64,000 bases of DNA. It comes from Streptomyces fungicidicus. GTDB taxonomy: Bacteria > Actinomycetota > Actinomycetes > Streptomycetales > Streptomycetaceae. Position numbers and translations under genes: made by a program. Positions 34,501 to 42,728 of the stretch are shown here, in pieces (the first letter of the stretch is position 1; the number at the start of each line of letters is the position of its first letter). The DNA lies in contig NZ_CP023407.1 of assembly GCF_003665435.1 (NCBI RefSeq), positions 4,513,501 to 4,577,500 of the forward strand, read 5' to 3'. A model generated the notes under the pieces. The model was not told where the DNA came from, made no database searches, and saw nothing but the letters and a program-made list of their open reading frames with translations.

Positions 34501-35868
34501 CTAGTTGCCGCTCCTCAGTGCCCGCTCGATCCGGGCGTTCGCTGTGGCCGTACCGCCGTCCAGGCACTTGGCGTACACCCGGAACAGCACGGCCACGCTG
34601 TGGCCAGCGCGGGCAGCCACTTCCTGCGGCTCCACACCGGAGCTGAGCCACGTGGAGACGGCGGCGTGGCGTAGATCATACGGACGCTTTGCCAGCGGCG
34701 ACGCGCACTGAGCGGGCGTGAGAGCACGCCTGCGAGCTTCCGCCCACACCTCGCCGTATCCGGTGTCCTGGATGAGCCCGCCGCGCTGCGTCCGGAACAG
34801 CCGCCCGTCGGGGGCGACTCCGTACGCGGTGACGTGCCACCGGAGCAGGCTCACGAGATCGGGCGGGATCGGCACGGTGCGGACTGCCCTCCGGGGCCGG
34901 TGCTTGAGCCCTCGCCGGTCGTGCGCCTCACCGCTGTCCGTCCAGGCCGACCCGGAGCGGGGGCGGGTCTCTCGGAGTCGCAGAGTGCCCCACCCGCGCC
35001 GGGGCAGGTCGCAGTCCTGGAGACGGAGGCCGATGACTTCCGCCGGCCGTGCCGCCGCGTAGTACATGCAGCCGAAGAATGCGACCAGGCGCCGCCCGCG
35101 GGGGCTCTGCGTGCGCACGGCATCGAGCAGCGCGAGAGCCTGCCGGGGGTCTGGCACTGAGGCGGGGTCCAGTTCTTCAGCCACCTGCTCCGGAGCTTTC
35201 CACTGCACCTGAGGCAGGGGGTTGTCCGTCAGACGGCCGGCGTCGACGGCGTAGCCGAGGGCGTTGTGGAAGATGGCCCGCTTCCGCCGGATGGTAGACG
35301 CGGACGCCGTGGTGCCGTCCAGCTTCTTGGTCAGGGCGTCCAGAGCCGCGCGCACGTGCATCCGGTCGGCCAGCGCGGAGGTGGGCAGCGACTTCCGCTC
35401 GAACCACGCCAGCACGGCGGCCACATCGTCCGGGAGTTCCTGGTCGCGGCGGCTCATGTTGAACGCCCAGCTATAGAGAGCCGTCCGCACAGTCTTGGCG
35501 TCGGCCATTCCCTTGGTGTTCGTAACAAGCGCCGGCGTCACCGTGGCCATGGCCTCCGCGAGCGTCCGGCGCGTCGAACCGGGGGAGTGCTGCCACTTCA
35601 TCTCGATGTACTCGCGGGCGTGCTGATACCAACTCACGTCGTTGCGCTTCCGCAGCTCGGAGACCGGCACCCCGGTGGACTCGTCGAACGGCTCGCCAGC
35701 GTGAGCCGCCCGCAGCAGCTCGGCACGGCGGCCCTCTGCCAGCGTCTTGGTCCGGAAGGTCTGAGAGTGCGGAGTCTCGCCCGTCTTCCAGCGCAGCTCT
35801 GCGGAGCTCTGGCCACGGTCTTTCCGCTGACGGACCGACCAGATACGAACGTCGTACGTCTTCCCCAT
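34501..35868 (-). CDS. int: Tyrosine recombinase integrase
   Basis: A 455-residue site-specific recombinase that would join attP and the tRNA-Tyr attB. An N-terminal AP2-like and SAM-like DNA-binding part (residues 1-190) precedes the catalytic domain. Catalytic residues are readable: Arg in AAARPAEVIGLRL near 270, the LRHAAVSTWL box (H-x-x-R type) near 400, GHS, and the nucleophile Tyr in LFRVYAKCL near 432. GGAAGG precedes the ATG at 35868. The gene lies directly beside attL and reads toward it, as in pSAM2. Xis is immediately upstream. It would be lost from its promoter context only on excision if transcribed across attP. Confidence 0.93.
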   Translation of the reverse strand: MGKTYDVRIWSVRQRKDRGQSSAELRWKTGETPHSQTFRTKTLAEGRRAELLRAAHAGEPFDESTGVPVSELRKRNDVSWYQHAREYIEMKWQHSPGSTRRTLAEAMATVTPALVTNTKGMADAKTVRTALYSWAFNMSRRDQELPDDVAAVLAWFERKSLPTSALADRMHVRAALDALTKKLDGTTASASTIRRKRAIFHNALGYAVDAGRLTDNPLPQVQWKAPEQVAEELDPASVPDPRQALALLDAVRTQSPRGRRLVAFFGCMYYAAARPAEVIGLRLQDCDLPRRGWGTLRLRETRPRSGSAWTDSGEAHDRRGLKHRPRRAVRTVPIPPDLVSLLRWHVTAYGVAPDGRLFRTQRGGLIQDTGYGEVWAEARRRALTPAQCASPLAKRPYDLRHAAVSTWLSSGVEPQEVAARAGHSVAVLFRVYAKCLDGGTATANARIERALRSGN

Positions 35869-35888
35869 CGGGGGCCTTCCTGCGAAAG

Positions 35889-35910
35889 GGGCCCGGCGCG
35901 AGCCGGGCCC
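35889..35910. terminator. Hairpin between xis and int
   Basis: GGGCCCGGC-GCGA-GCCGGGCCC, a perfect 9-bp stem with a GNRA-type loop between the excisionase stop and integrase start. It may attenuate read-through into int so that Xis and Int levels differ. Confidence 0.5.
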
Positions 35911-35937
35911 TTGGGGTGGTGTGGTGAATCGGTGTGA

Positions 35938-36126
35938 TCAGTAGGCGGGCGAATCCAGGTTGCTGAGCCAGTCGTCCAGGTCGCTGCGGCGGACCCGCAA
36001 GTGACCGTTGGGCAGCTTCACGAGTCGCGGTGCCTGTCCGCGTGCGCGCATGCGGTAGAAGGCGGCGCGGCTCATGCCGATCTCGGTGAGGACTTCGGGG
36101 AGCTTGAGCATCTGGGGGCTGGCCAT
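35938..36126 (-). CDS. xis: Excisionase, MerR-like helix-turn-helix
   Basis: A 62-residue protein with a MerR/excisionase winged helix: LKLPEVLTEIGMSRAAFYRM (helix-turn-helix), RAR, then LPNGHLRVRRSDLDDWL (wing and final helix). It would bend attL and attR so that Int favours excision. It is encoded upstream of int on the same strand with 69 bp between them, the normal AICE arrangement. The repeat array at 36183-36389 lies just upstream of its start and could contain its promoter. Confidence 0.9.
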   Translation of the reverse strand: MASPQMLKLPEVLTEIGMSRAAFYRMRARGQAPRLVKLPNGHLRVRRSDLDDWLSNLDSPAY

Positions 36127-36182
36127 CAGTGGCTCCTCACAGCCGAGGTTTTACGGACTTTCCTGTCCGAGGTGCGGATTTC

Positions 36183-36389
36183 TGCGTCATGAGCGTCATC
36201 TGCGTCATGTGGGCGTCTGGCCTGCGGTTTTTGCATGACGCAGCCGTTTGGGCTGCGTCATTGGCACGTCATGGGCTGCGTCATGCCATGACGCAGATGA
36301 CGCAGGATGACGCAGGCGCCGCCGTCTGCGTCATGTCCTCGTCCGCAGGCCAGGGGCCGTTTCCGCGTCCGCATGACGCACATGACGCA
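36183..36389. repeat. Iteron-like array of 11 TGCGTCA/TGACGCA sites, candidate origin or operator
   Basis: Five TGCGTCA copies (36183, 36201, 36254, 36277, 36327) and six TGACGCA copies (36236, 36289, 36298, 36308, 36374, 36383) occur within 207 bp. Two form a 10-1-10 perfect palindrome at 36276-36296. The array fills most of the 444-bp gap between xis and rep, which contains no supported gene. It could be the replication origin bound by the Rep/prim-pol pair, or a regulator array. Confidence 0.75.
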
Positions 36390-36500
36390 GGATTTCCCTT
36401 CTTGGGAAAAGAGGGGGGTGTCTGTGGTGGTGCGGCTCAGAACGTGAAGAAGGAGCCGCTACGCGGCGCGTCCATCGCAGGGCGGCGCTGCCGCCGAACA

Positions 36501-36537
36501 GCAAGAAGAGCACGCCAGGCCGGGGTGCTCTTCTTGC
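36501..36537 (-). terminator. Terminator after the rep gene
   Basis: A perfect 13-bp stem, GCAAGAAGAGCAC with its complement, and an 11-base loop, 33 bp beyond the rep stop. It would stop leftward rep transcription before the iteron-like array. Confidence 0.75.
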
Positions 36538-36570
36538 TTGTGCCGGTGGCAGCGCCGACCGGCACGGCGG

Positions 36571-38043
36571 TCAAAGTGTCTGCTGTTGGTGTGGTGGCGC
36601 GGCCGGTGAGCGACTGATCTCGACGTAGCGGCCCTCGTAGGTCCGGCCCGAGTCGATGAGGACGCCACGGGCGGCGAGGGTGGGCTGTAGGCGCTTGAGG
36701 CGGTCGGAGAGGACTTTGCCGGTGGTCGGCCACCCCTTGGGCAGGGGACGGCACTCCTCGCCGGTGTAGAGGCGGGTGAAGTGGTGCAGCCACTCCGTGG
36801 ACGTCATCCGCTGTGCCGTGCCCGGTTCGACGTCGGCGGCGTGCCGCAGGACGGTCTGTGCCAACAGGTCGCCCTCGATCACGTCGTCGTTGAGGTCGTC
36901 CAGGGCGGCCCGGTAGGCGGCGAGCGACCCGAAACCGGTCGCTGCGTCCAGCTGCGCGCACAGGTGCGCGAAGTCTGCCATCCGCAGGTCGGTCGGGGTC
37001 TCCACGTCGACCGCGCGGACCTTGACCGTGAGGTCCAGGAGAGACCCCAGGATCACGGGCAGAGCCTCCGCGTAGTCCGCCCACAGTTCCGCCTCAGTGC
37101 GCCGGACGCGCGGGCGTTCCAGCCGGAGCGGCAACAGCCGTTCGGCAAGGTCGGGGCGGATGACTCCGACGTCGATACCGGTGAGCAGCAGGGGCCGGCG
37201 GTAGCGGGCGCGGAACACGTCCCCGTCGGTGAACAGGGCGCGCTTGACGTTCTCGGCCCCGGTGACGATGCAGCACATCGCATCGGACAGATCCGGGGTC
37301 ATGTGAGAGAGGTTGTCGAGCGCCGTGACCCACCCGGCGGCCACGGCCGCGATCAGGTTTTCCTCGTCCTTGGGTGCGCGGCGCAGGTCGCCGCTCATGC
37401 CCTCGATGATCCGGGTGAGCATGCGTCCGCCGGTGGACTTGCCGGCGCCCTGGGGGCCGGTGAGGAACGGGGCGGGGACGGGGACGGACGGTTCCAGGCA
37501 GCCGATGAGCCACGCGATGGCCAGGCACTCGGTCTGAGCGGTGGCGAAGTTGCACAGCCGCAGCAGGGCGTCGATGCCCTTGCCGTCGGTGTCCCGGGCG
37601 GGCAGGGGGAGTTCCCCGGTGAGCTGGGTGCGCCGCCAGCACACCTCACGCGGGTCCGGAACGGCGATGTCCCACCCGGTGGGATGGATACGGACCGAGC
37701 GTCCGTCGGCTCGCCCCAGGTCCAGCCACGTTGCGCCGTCCCATCCTGGAGCGACGCGGATGTGCACGGGCTGTACGTCCTCGGTCAGCGCGAGCGCTTC
37801 GATCAGGTCCAGTGCCTCTTTGAGGGCGGTGCCGTTGAAGACGCCGACGCCGTCGCGGTAGAGGCCGACCATGAGTTCCTGTCGGTGGCTCCCCGTGGTG
37901 CCCTGGGAGCGGATCGGGCGGGCCACGGGGTGGCCGTTGCGTTGGGCGTAAACGGTGCCGTCGGCGGTGCGGAAGTAGCGGAAGTGGGATTGCGCGTAGT
38001 CGGTGATGATCTCGCGGGCGGGAGTCTTCTCGTCGTCGGACAT
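36571..38043 (-). CDS. Phage/plasmid-type ATPase, helicase-like replication protein
   Basis: A 490-residue protein with Walker A GPQGAGKST near residue 200, a VTALDNLSHMTPDLSDAM region that fits a Walker B and sensor segment, and KRALFTDGDVFRARYRRPL, typical of primase-associated helicases in AICEs. The N-terminal 150 residues may contact DNA or the primase. The C-terminal part (about 330-490) is helical and ends in a winged-helix-like stretch (WPTTGKVLSDRLKRLQPTL). The start lies 2 bp after the prim-pol stop, so translation is coupled. With prim-pol it should drive autonomous replication of the excised element. Confidence 0.82.
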   Translation of the reverse strand: MSDDEKTPAREIITDYAQSHFRYFRTADGTVYAQRNGHPVARPIRSQGTTGSHRQELMVGLYRDGVGVFNGTALKEALDLIEALALTEDVQPVHIRVAPGWDGATWLDLGRADGRSVRIHPTGWDIAVPDPREVCWRRTQLTGELPLPARDTDGKGIDALLRLCNFATAQTECLAIAWLIGCLEPSVPVPAPFLTGPQGAGKSTGGRMLTRIIEGMSGDLRRAPKDEENLIAAVAAGWVTALDNLSHMTPDLSDAMCCIVTGAENVKRALFTDGDVFRARYRRPLLLTGIDVGVIRPDLAERLLPLRLERPRVRRTEAELWADYAEALPVILGSLLDLTVKVRAVDVETPTDLRMADFAHLCAQLDAATGFGSLAAYRAALDDLNDDVIEGDLLAQTVLRHAADVEPGTAQRMTSTEWLHHFTRLYTGEECRPLPKGWPTTGKVLSDRLKRLQPTLAARGVLIDSGRTYEGRYVEISRSPAAPPHQQQTL

Positions 38044-38045
38044 GG

Positions 38046-38933
38046 TCACAGTCCCAACCTCGTGCGGGCGTTGGTCCACGCGTCCGCGCAGTGCCGGGCC
38101 GTCTCGCCCTTGGACTGCGCGGCGGCGAACAACCGGGCAACGTGGGCGTCGGTGAGGCAGCCGCATCGGCCGTGCCGGGACAGCACGGCCAGGAAGGTGC
38201 GGTACACGGTGGCGTGGACCGCGCTGGACGCCTCGGTGATGCGCTGCTCCGCCATGGCGATGCCGCGCTCCAGGAAGGCGGGTGTGCGGTGCGGGCACTC
38301 ACCGCCCCCGGCGCCGGCGGGCACGACGGCCACATACGCCGCCAGCCGGACCGGGGAGGATTCCTTGACGGCCAGCGCCCGCACGGCGTCCGGTAGGTCG
38401 GCCATCGCGCCGGTGCCGGGGCCGAGGTAGCGGGCGTAGGACATGGTCGACTTGATGTCGACGCCGGGCCGGACCGCGTTCCGCGAGGGCATGGTGCCCC
38501 GGTAGATCCAGTGCTCACCACGTGTCGTCGGCACGGTCCGCGTGGCGGGCAAGACAGCGCGGGCCCAGGCGATGGCGTCAGCGTCGTCCAGGTCGACGAC
38601 GGTCAGGCCGGCGCCGCCGGGGTGGTAGCCGACGCACACTGCCCGCCGCCATGCCGCCGCCCATGCGGGCGAGGTGATGACGGCCGGGGCGGTGGTGGCG
38701 GCGGCCCAGGCGTGGCAGATTCCGGGGCACTGGCAGGGGCCGGGTGTCTTCATGTTCGGCCGGCCGCCGCACTCGTTGCCTACGCAGGAGGGGCAGTTGC
38801 CGAACGGCACCTTGCCTCGCCGTAGCGGTAGCACCGGCACACCGTCCGCGGCCAGCGACAGCGCCGCCCATAGGTGCTCCGGCAGCGGCGGCCGTGGGCC
38901 GGAGGCTCGCCGGATGGTGGCGGGTTGGGTCAT
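38046..38933 (-). CDS. Bifunctional DNA primase/polymerase (prim-pol)
   Basis: A 295-residue prim-pol domain protein. Features: LAADGVPVLPLRRGKVP at the start, a Cys-rich probable zinc site (CPSCVGNECGG followed by CQCPGICHAW), the catalytic acidic motif LTVVDLDDADA, the conserved TTRGEHWIYRG and VDIKSTMSYARYLGPGTGA segments. A C-terminal helical tail has a second Cys/His set (ECPHRTPAF, HGRCGC). It would prime and copy element DNA together with the ATPase encoded next. ATG at 38933 is preceded by GGAGAG; an upstream in-frame ATG at 38972 is less likely. Confidence 0.9.
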   Translation of the reverse strand: MTQPATIRRASGPRPPLPEHLWAALSLAADGVPVLPLRRGKVPFGNCPSCVGNECGGRPNMKTPGPCQCPGICHAWAAATTAPAVITSPAWAAAWRRAVCVGYHPGGAGLTVVDLDDADAIAWARAVLPATRTVPTTRGEHWIYRGTMPSRNAVRPGVDIKSTMSYARYLGPGTGAMADLPDAVRALAVKESSPVRLAAYVAVVPAGAGGGECPHRTPAFLERGIAMAEQRITEASSAVHATVYRTFLAVLSRHGRCGCLTDAHVARLFAAAQSKGETARHCADAWTNARTRLGL

Positions 38934-38969
38934 GCTGAATCTCTCCAGTTCCTTGATGGGTTCTGGTGG

Positions 38970-39014
38970 CAAGGGCGGCCCCGCGACTTTGGCGAGACGG
39001 AGGGGCCGCCCTTG
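38970..39014 (-). terminator. Hairpin between the 37-residue transfer ORF and prim-pol
   Basis: CAAGGGCGGCCCC and its exact complement form a 13-bp stem 6 bp after the small gene's stop, separating the transfer block from the replication genes. Confidence 0.65.
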
Positions 39015-39020
39015 GCGTTG

Positions 39021-39134
39021 CTAGGCGTCGGCGCTGCGGTTGAGCGTGGTGGGGTCGGGGTGGAACGCGGCGGTCAACGCGCGGGTGATGTCGGGTTCGT
39101 CGGCGGGGTCGCAAATGATGCGGATGTCGAACAC
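39021..39134 (-). CDS. Very small AICE-conserved hypothetical protein (37 residues)
   Basis: A 37-residue frame starting with GTG at 39134 behind a perfect AGGAGG 6 bp upstream. It begins MFDIRIICDPADEPDITRAL and ends in NRSADA. Short proteins beginning with an IRIICDPAD-like beta strand are, as I recall, common beside spd genes in streptomycete elements. The pattern suggests a small ferredoxin-like fold. It lies between the SpdD-like gene and prim-pol. No function is known to me. Confidence 0.65.
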   Translation of the reverse strand: MFDIRIICDPADEPDITRALTAAFHPDPTTLNRSADA

Positions 39135-39157
39135 GAACTGCCTCCTGCTCTGGCTGG

Positions 39158-39625
39158 TCAGCCGTGGAAGTGGTTGCGCTTGAACGTGGCCTTGCGGATG
39201 TGCACCGTCGTGCCGCTCTTGCTGCCGCTCGTGCCGAGGACCTGGACGGCGATCCAGCCGCCGAAGATGACGGCGGCCAGGACGATGAGCTGACCGATGA
39301 ACGCGGTCAGGGCGGCGATGAACGAGGTGAGCAGCAGCAGTCCGCCGCAGACGGCGAGGAAGCCGACACCGCCGAGGGCGACGTTCACCGCCGTACGGGA
39401 CACCGGCGGTTTGGCGGTGACGGGTTCGGGGCGGGCGGGGTCGATGGCGTAGCCGGTGACGACCCGTCCGTCCGGGAGGACGATGCTCGCCACGGCCGGC
39501 AGCGTGCCCGGCTGCACCGGGACGACGGGCGCGGCGTGGACGACGGCCGGGGGCGGTATCGGGGTGGGCTGGTGGACTTCCACGGCCCGTGCGGTGGGCG
39601 GGCGTGGGGTGTGCTCGGGGTACAT
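39158..39625 (-). CDS. SpdD/SpdB-like mobile element transfer protein
   Basis: A 155-residue protein with a Pro/Ala-rich N-terminal half (about 1-75), two adjacent hydrophobic helices (NVALGGVGFLAVCGGLLLL and TAFIGQLIVLAAVIFGGWIA, about 85-130) and a basic C-terminus ending TFKRNHFHG. Spd proteins support spread of the element between hyphal compartments after FtsK-like transfer, giving the pock phenotype. ATG at 39625 follows AAAGGA. It is downstream of tra on the same strand, with a strong hairpin between them. Confidence 0.8.
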   Translation of the reverse strand: MYPEHTPRPPTARAVEVHQPTPIPPPAVVHAAPVVPVQPGTLPAVASIVLPDGRVVTGYAIDPARPEPVTAKPPVSRTAVNVALGGVGFLAVCGGLLLLTSFIAALTAFIGQLIVLAAVIFGGWIAVQVLGTSGSKSGTTVHIRKATFKRNHFHG

Positions 39626-39766
39626 GCGGAATCCTTTCGGAGGGGTGTTGGGGGAGGCAGGAGCACCCCCTTGTGGGTGTGCTGTAGGGGGGTGTTTCGG
39701 GGGTCTGCGCAGGTGGGCTCCCCGCCTCCCCGAAGCGGTGTTTTCGCTGATCAAGCTGGGGGAGGC

Positions 39767-39810
39767 GGCGCGGGGAGGCGGTTGGGGAGTTCTCCCCGCC
39801 TCCCCGCGCC
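39767..39810 (-). terminator. Strong terminator after tra
   Basis: A perfect 15-bp GC stem (GGCGCGGGGAGGCGG with its complement) whose 14-base loop can itself pair (GGGGAG/CTCC), 20 bp beyond the tra stop. Confidence 0.75.
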
Positions 39811-39829
39811 GGACGGGGTTGCCTCCCCG

Positions 39830-41956
39830 CTACTGGGCGGCGGAAGCGGAATCGTCGGCGTCGCGGTTGGCGAGCGCTCGCAGGACGTGATCGCGGTGAA
39901 CGACCATGACGCCGTGCGACTTCTTCGGCTCCTCGCCGTGCTCCTCCAGCAGTGCCTTGAGCCGGTCGTTGGTCCACTGGTCGCTGTAGACCTTCGGGTC
40001 CAGCGCGTGCAGCCGCTTGAGGACCTCGTTGGTCCGCAGCCGGGCCTCATCGCCGATGACGGCCGCCACGTCGGCGAGCGCGTCCCGCTCCTCGTCCTGG
40101 TCAACCACGCGCAGAGTCGTGACCCCATCGCGCAGGGCCTTGGCCCGTGCGGCGATCTCAGCCGCGGGCTCGTCGTCGATGAAATGCGTGCGCACCGTGA
40201 TCGACGACTGGCCGGCGGGAATGGCGATGCCGTCCGAGGCGACGACCAGGGTGCCCTTGTCCAGACCCTGGCGCAGCAGGTGCGGGGCGGCGCCGCCGTC
40301 GACGGCCTTGTCCCCCAGAGCCATGCGGGCCTGCGATTCGGTGCCCAGCACGAGGGAGGCGCGAGTGTGGGCGCCCTCGCGGATCAGCTTGGGCAGGTTC
40401 TGGTCCGTGGGGTCCTGGGTGCCCTGCCACATCAGCACGTCGACCGCACGGCCCTGGTTGTGAATCTTGCGGACGGCCATGAAGTACCGGGAGGTGGCCT
40501 TGGAGCCGCCATACGGGCGCTTGTCGTCGCCGATGACCGGGCACATGAACGCCAACTGCGCCTCGTCCACCACCACGATCAGCGGCTCGAACACGACGTT
40601 CGGATCGCGGCGGCGCTCCTCGATCCGCCGGTTCATCTCCTCCACCGCGTCCTCGACCATCTCGGTCGCCTGGATGACGTGATCGTCGGAGGGACCTTCG
40701 ATCAGCACCTGCGCGATGCCGTCGAACATGGCCCAGTCGCCGATGCCCTTCAGGTCGGCGATCCAGAACTGCACGGAGCGGTCCAGCGCGAGCCACAGGG
40801 CGAGCGCGCGCAGGGCAGCGGTCTTGCCCTGGTTGGACAGGCCCGTGACGAGTAGGTGGCGCTGATACAGGCTGATCGTGGCGGCGTCGCCGCGCAGGTC
40901 CTGGCCCCACGGGGCCTTGCCCTTCTTGTAGTCGGCCGTGAGGGTCTCGTCGGTGACCAGGGGGGACGGGCCGATCGGCTCGTCCAGCGCGCCGGAGTCG
41001 GCGATCCACAGGCGGACGGTGCGGGCGGCCTGCGGGATGGTGATGAACACCTCGTGCTCGTGCCGGGTGAGGTTCTCAGCGAGCTTCCGCCGCCGCTTTT
41101 GGACCTCATCCGTCGCCACCCCGGAGGGGAGGGTGACGTCGACTTCCACGCCGCATCCGGCAATGGTGATCGGGCCGAGCATGGACGCGCCTGCGTCGCC
41201 CATCTCCTTGATGGCGTTCTTCAGCGGAGCGATGCCCAGGTCGCGCAGGGCCTTGACCACGATGGACGGCGTGATCGGCTCTCCCTCGCCCGAGCGGGCG
41301 TTCGCGGGCAGGGCCCACTGGGGCGCGGCGTGCTGCTTGCGGCCGACGGACCACAGCGCGAGCAGTGCCAGGAACGGGCCGATCGTCACGGCGGGGCCCC
41401 AGACGATCTGCACGATGCGGATCAGTAACGCGATGAAGTCGATGGTTGCCGACAGAGGCGTCACCACGTCCCCCACCTCGCCCGTGCTGATGGCGAGGAC
41501 GACACCGAGGGCGACCAGCACACCGACGCTCATTCCGGCACCGACGGCCATGCCCCTGGCGGCGTCCACGGGCGAGTGGAGCAGGTCCATGCGGCGGTGA
41601 TGGCGGGCGGCGCGGAAACGCTGCAACCGCTCCTCCCACTCCTCTGCCGCCTCCAGGTTCCCGGCAGCCTCCGCCGCCCGGATCATCCGCTCATAGCGGG
41701 CCCCGGTGCGGCCGTCCCACGCCCGACGGGCCACGATCCGCCCGCCGTTGAATGTGTAGAGACCGTGCCGGACCACGCCGCGGCCGGCCGACCGGGTGCG
41801 CTCGTGTGTCACCGCAGCCTTGACGGCGCGGCCGGAGCGAATCCACAGCGGTACCGGCCGCGAGGCGGGCGCGTCGGGGACGACGGTGAGGGTGGTGACG
41901 GCCGTCGAGTCGGGCGGGTCGGTGGCCTTGTGGAGTCGTACGACGTTCTCAGACAT
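39830..41956 (-). CDS. FtsK/SpoIIIE-type conjugal transfer ATPase (TraB-like)
   Basis: A 708-residue DNA translocase that moves double-stranded element DNA between mycelia. An N-terminal cytoplasmic part is followed by two membrane helices (about 136-156 and 186-204). The motor domain has Walker A GLSNQGKT near residue 374, a Walker B-like LIVVVDEAQ near 462 and a conserved VDVLMWQGTQDPTDQNLPK segment near 505. The C-terminal 100 residues form a winged-helix-like DNA-recognition part (NEVLKRLHALDPKVYSDQW). ATG at 41956 follows AGGAG. A single protein of this type suffices for transfer in AICEs. Confidence 0.92.
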   Translation of the reverse strand: MSENVVRLHKATDPPDSTAVTTLTVVPDAPASRPVPLWIRSGRAVKAAVTHERTRSAGRGVVRHGLYTFNGGRIVARRAWDGRTGARYERMIRAAEAAGNLEAAEEWEERLQRFRAARHHRRMDLLHSPVDAARGMAVGAGMSVGVLVALGVVLAISTGEVGDVVTPLSATIDFIALLIRIVQIVWGPAVTIGPFLALLALWSVGRKQHAAPQWALPANARSGEGEPITPSIVVKALRDLGIAPLKNAIKEMGDAGASMLGPITIAGCGVEVDVTLPSGVATDEVQKRRRKLAENLTRHEHEVFITIPQAARTVRLWIADSGALDEPIGPSPLVTDETLTADYKKGKAPWGQDLRGDAATISLYQRHLLVTGLSNQGKTAALRALALWLALDRSVQFWIADLKGIGDWAMFDGIAQVLIEGPSDDHVIQATEMVEDAVEEMNRRIEERRRDPNVVFEPLIVVVDEAQLAFMCPVIGDDKRPYGGSKATSRYFMAVRKIHNQGRAVDVLMWQGTQDPTDQNLPKLIREGAHTRASLVLGTESQARMALGDKAVDGGAAPHLLRQGLDKGTLVVASDGIAIPAGQSSITVRTHFIDDEPAAEIAARAKALRDGVTTLRVVDQDEERDALADVAAVIGDEARLRTNEVLKRLHALDPKVYSDQWTNDRLKALLEEHGEEPKKSHGVMVVHRDHVLRALANRDADDSASAAQ

Positions 41957-42005
41957 GCTGGGAGTGCTCCTGACTGCCCCTGACGGGGGCGGTTGTGAGG
42001 AAGAG

Positions 42006-42044
42006 CCGGGGTGGCCCGGGCCGTGGAAAGCGCGGCCACCCCGG
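42006..42044 (-). terminator. Hairpin upstream of tra
   Basis: An 11-bp perfect stem CCGGGGTGGCC with its complement in the 104-bp gap between the 105-residue protein gene and tra; it may attenuate tra expression within the transfer transcript. Confidence 0.6.
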
Positions 42045-42060
42045 CGCGTGATTGGGCTCG

Positions 42061-42378
42061 TCACCACCAGCCGGAGGACTTCTTGGCGGCCTTGGCGCGG
42101 GCGGCCTCGGTGATGAGCCGCTGCCGCTCGCCGTGCAGCGCGTTCAACTCCGCCGTGAGCCGCATCTCAGCCGCGCTGGTGGTGGACTCGATCTGCTGCT
42201 CCGCGCGGCCGGTGGAACGGCCGCGGGCGAGGCGGTAGGTGCCGCTCGCGGCGGCGCGGGCCATCGTCCGGCGCTCACGGCCGGACAGCGGCCACAACTC
42301 ACCCCGCCGGACCGCCTCCAGCTTCTTGCTGGTGTGCCGGATCTCGCGGTCCAGGCGGCGAATGTCGGCGTTGCTCAC
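42061..42378 (-). CDS. Small coiled-coil hypothetical protein of the transfer block
   Basis: A 105-residue protein, highly charged and helical: NADIRRLDREIRHTSKKLEA at the start, AEMRLTAELNALHGERQRLI in the second half and a basic KAAKKSSGWW end. The pattern predicts two long helices forming a coiled coil. GTG start overlaps the stop of the upstream gene as GTGA. Similar small proteins sit before tra in many AICEs, with no assigned function. Confidence 0.75.
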   Translation of the reverse strand: MSNADIRRLDREIRHTSKKLEAVRRGELWPLSGRERRTMARAAASGTYRLARGRSTGRAEQQIESTTSAAEMRLTAELNALHGERQRLITEAARAKAAKKSSGWW

Positions 42379-42728
42379 TGGGTGCTCCCTTCCGGCCCCT
42401 CGTGGGGGTCGGGGTAGGCGCAGGGCACGCACGTGCCCAGCGAGGTGGGGATGACGTATCCGGCATCACGCCGGCAGACAGGGCAGAGGCGGCGCGCGCG
42501 GTTGGCCCTCTCCAGGGCCGCCCGTCGTGCCGGGGTCATCGGACGCACCGGCACCGCGAGGTCGACGCGGTACAGGTAGGCGACCAAGGGCCCCCGTCGG
42601 CGGCGGGGCCGTTCGAGCTGCGCGGCCACGTCCTGGCCGCCGGGCCGCAAGCCCAGGGCGCGCAGTTGGCGGCGGGTGGCGTAGCCGTCCGGGGCGAGGC
42701 GCCACCGGAACACCGGCAGCGCCCCCAT
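42375..42728 (-). CDS. RRQRL-type zinc-binding protein of the transfer block
   Basis: A 117-residue protein. It has ATRRQLRALGLRPGGQ near residue 20, the motif used to name this actinobacterial plasmid family, and a C-terminal zinc ribbon with CPVCRRD and CVPC (four Cys). Between them is the YLYRVDLAVPVRPMTPARR segment. It starts in an ATGA-type overlap with the Spd-like gene and is followed by a GTGA overlap, so it belongs to one translation chain. It may bind DNA during transfer or its control; that is inference. Confidence 0.8.
   Translation of the reverse strand: MGALPVFRWRLAPDGYATRRQLRALGLRPGGQDVAAQLERPRRRRGPLVAYLYRVDLAVPVRPMTPARRAALERANRARRLCPVCRRDAGYVIPTSLGTCVPCAYPDPHEGPEGSTQ

Noticed and set aside
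36129..36617. A 162-codon frame in the iteron-like region
   Set aside because: Its translation is repetitive because of the TGCGTCA array, it lacks a ribosome site and resembles no protein.
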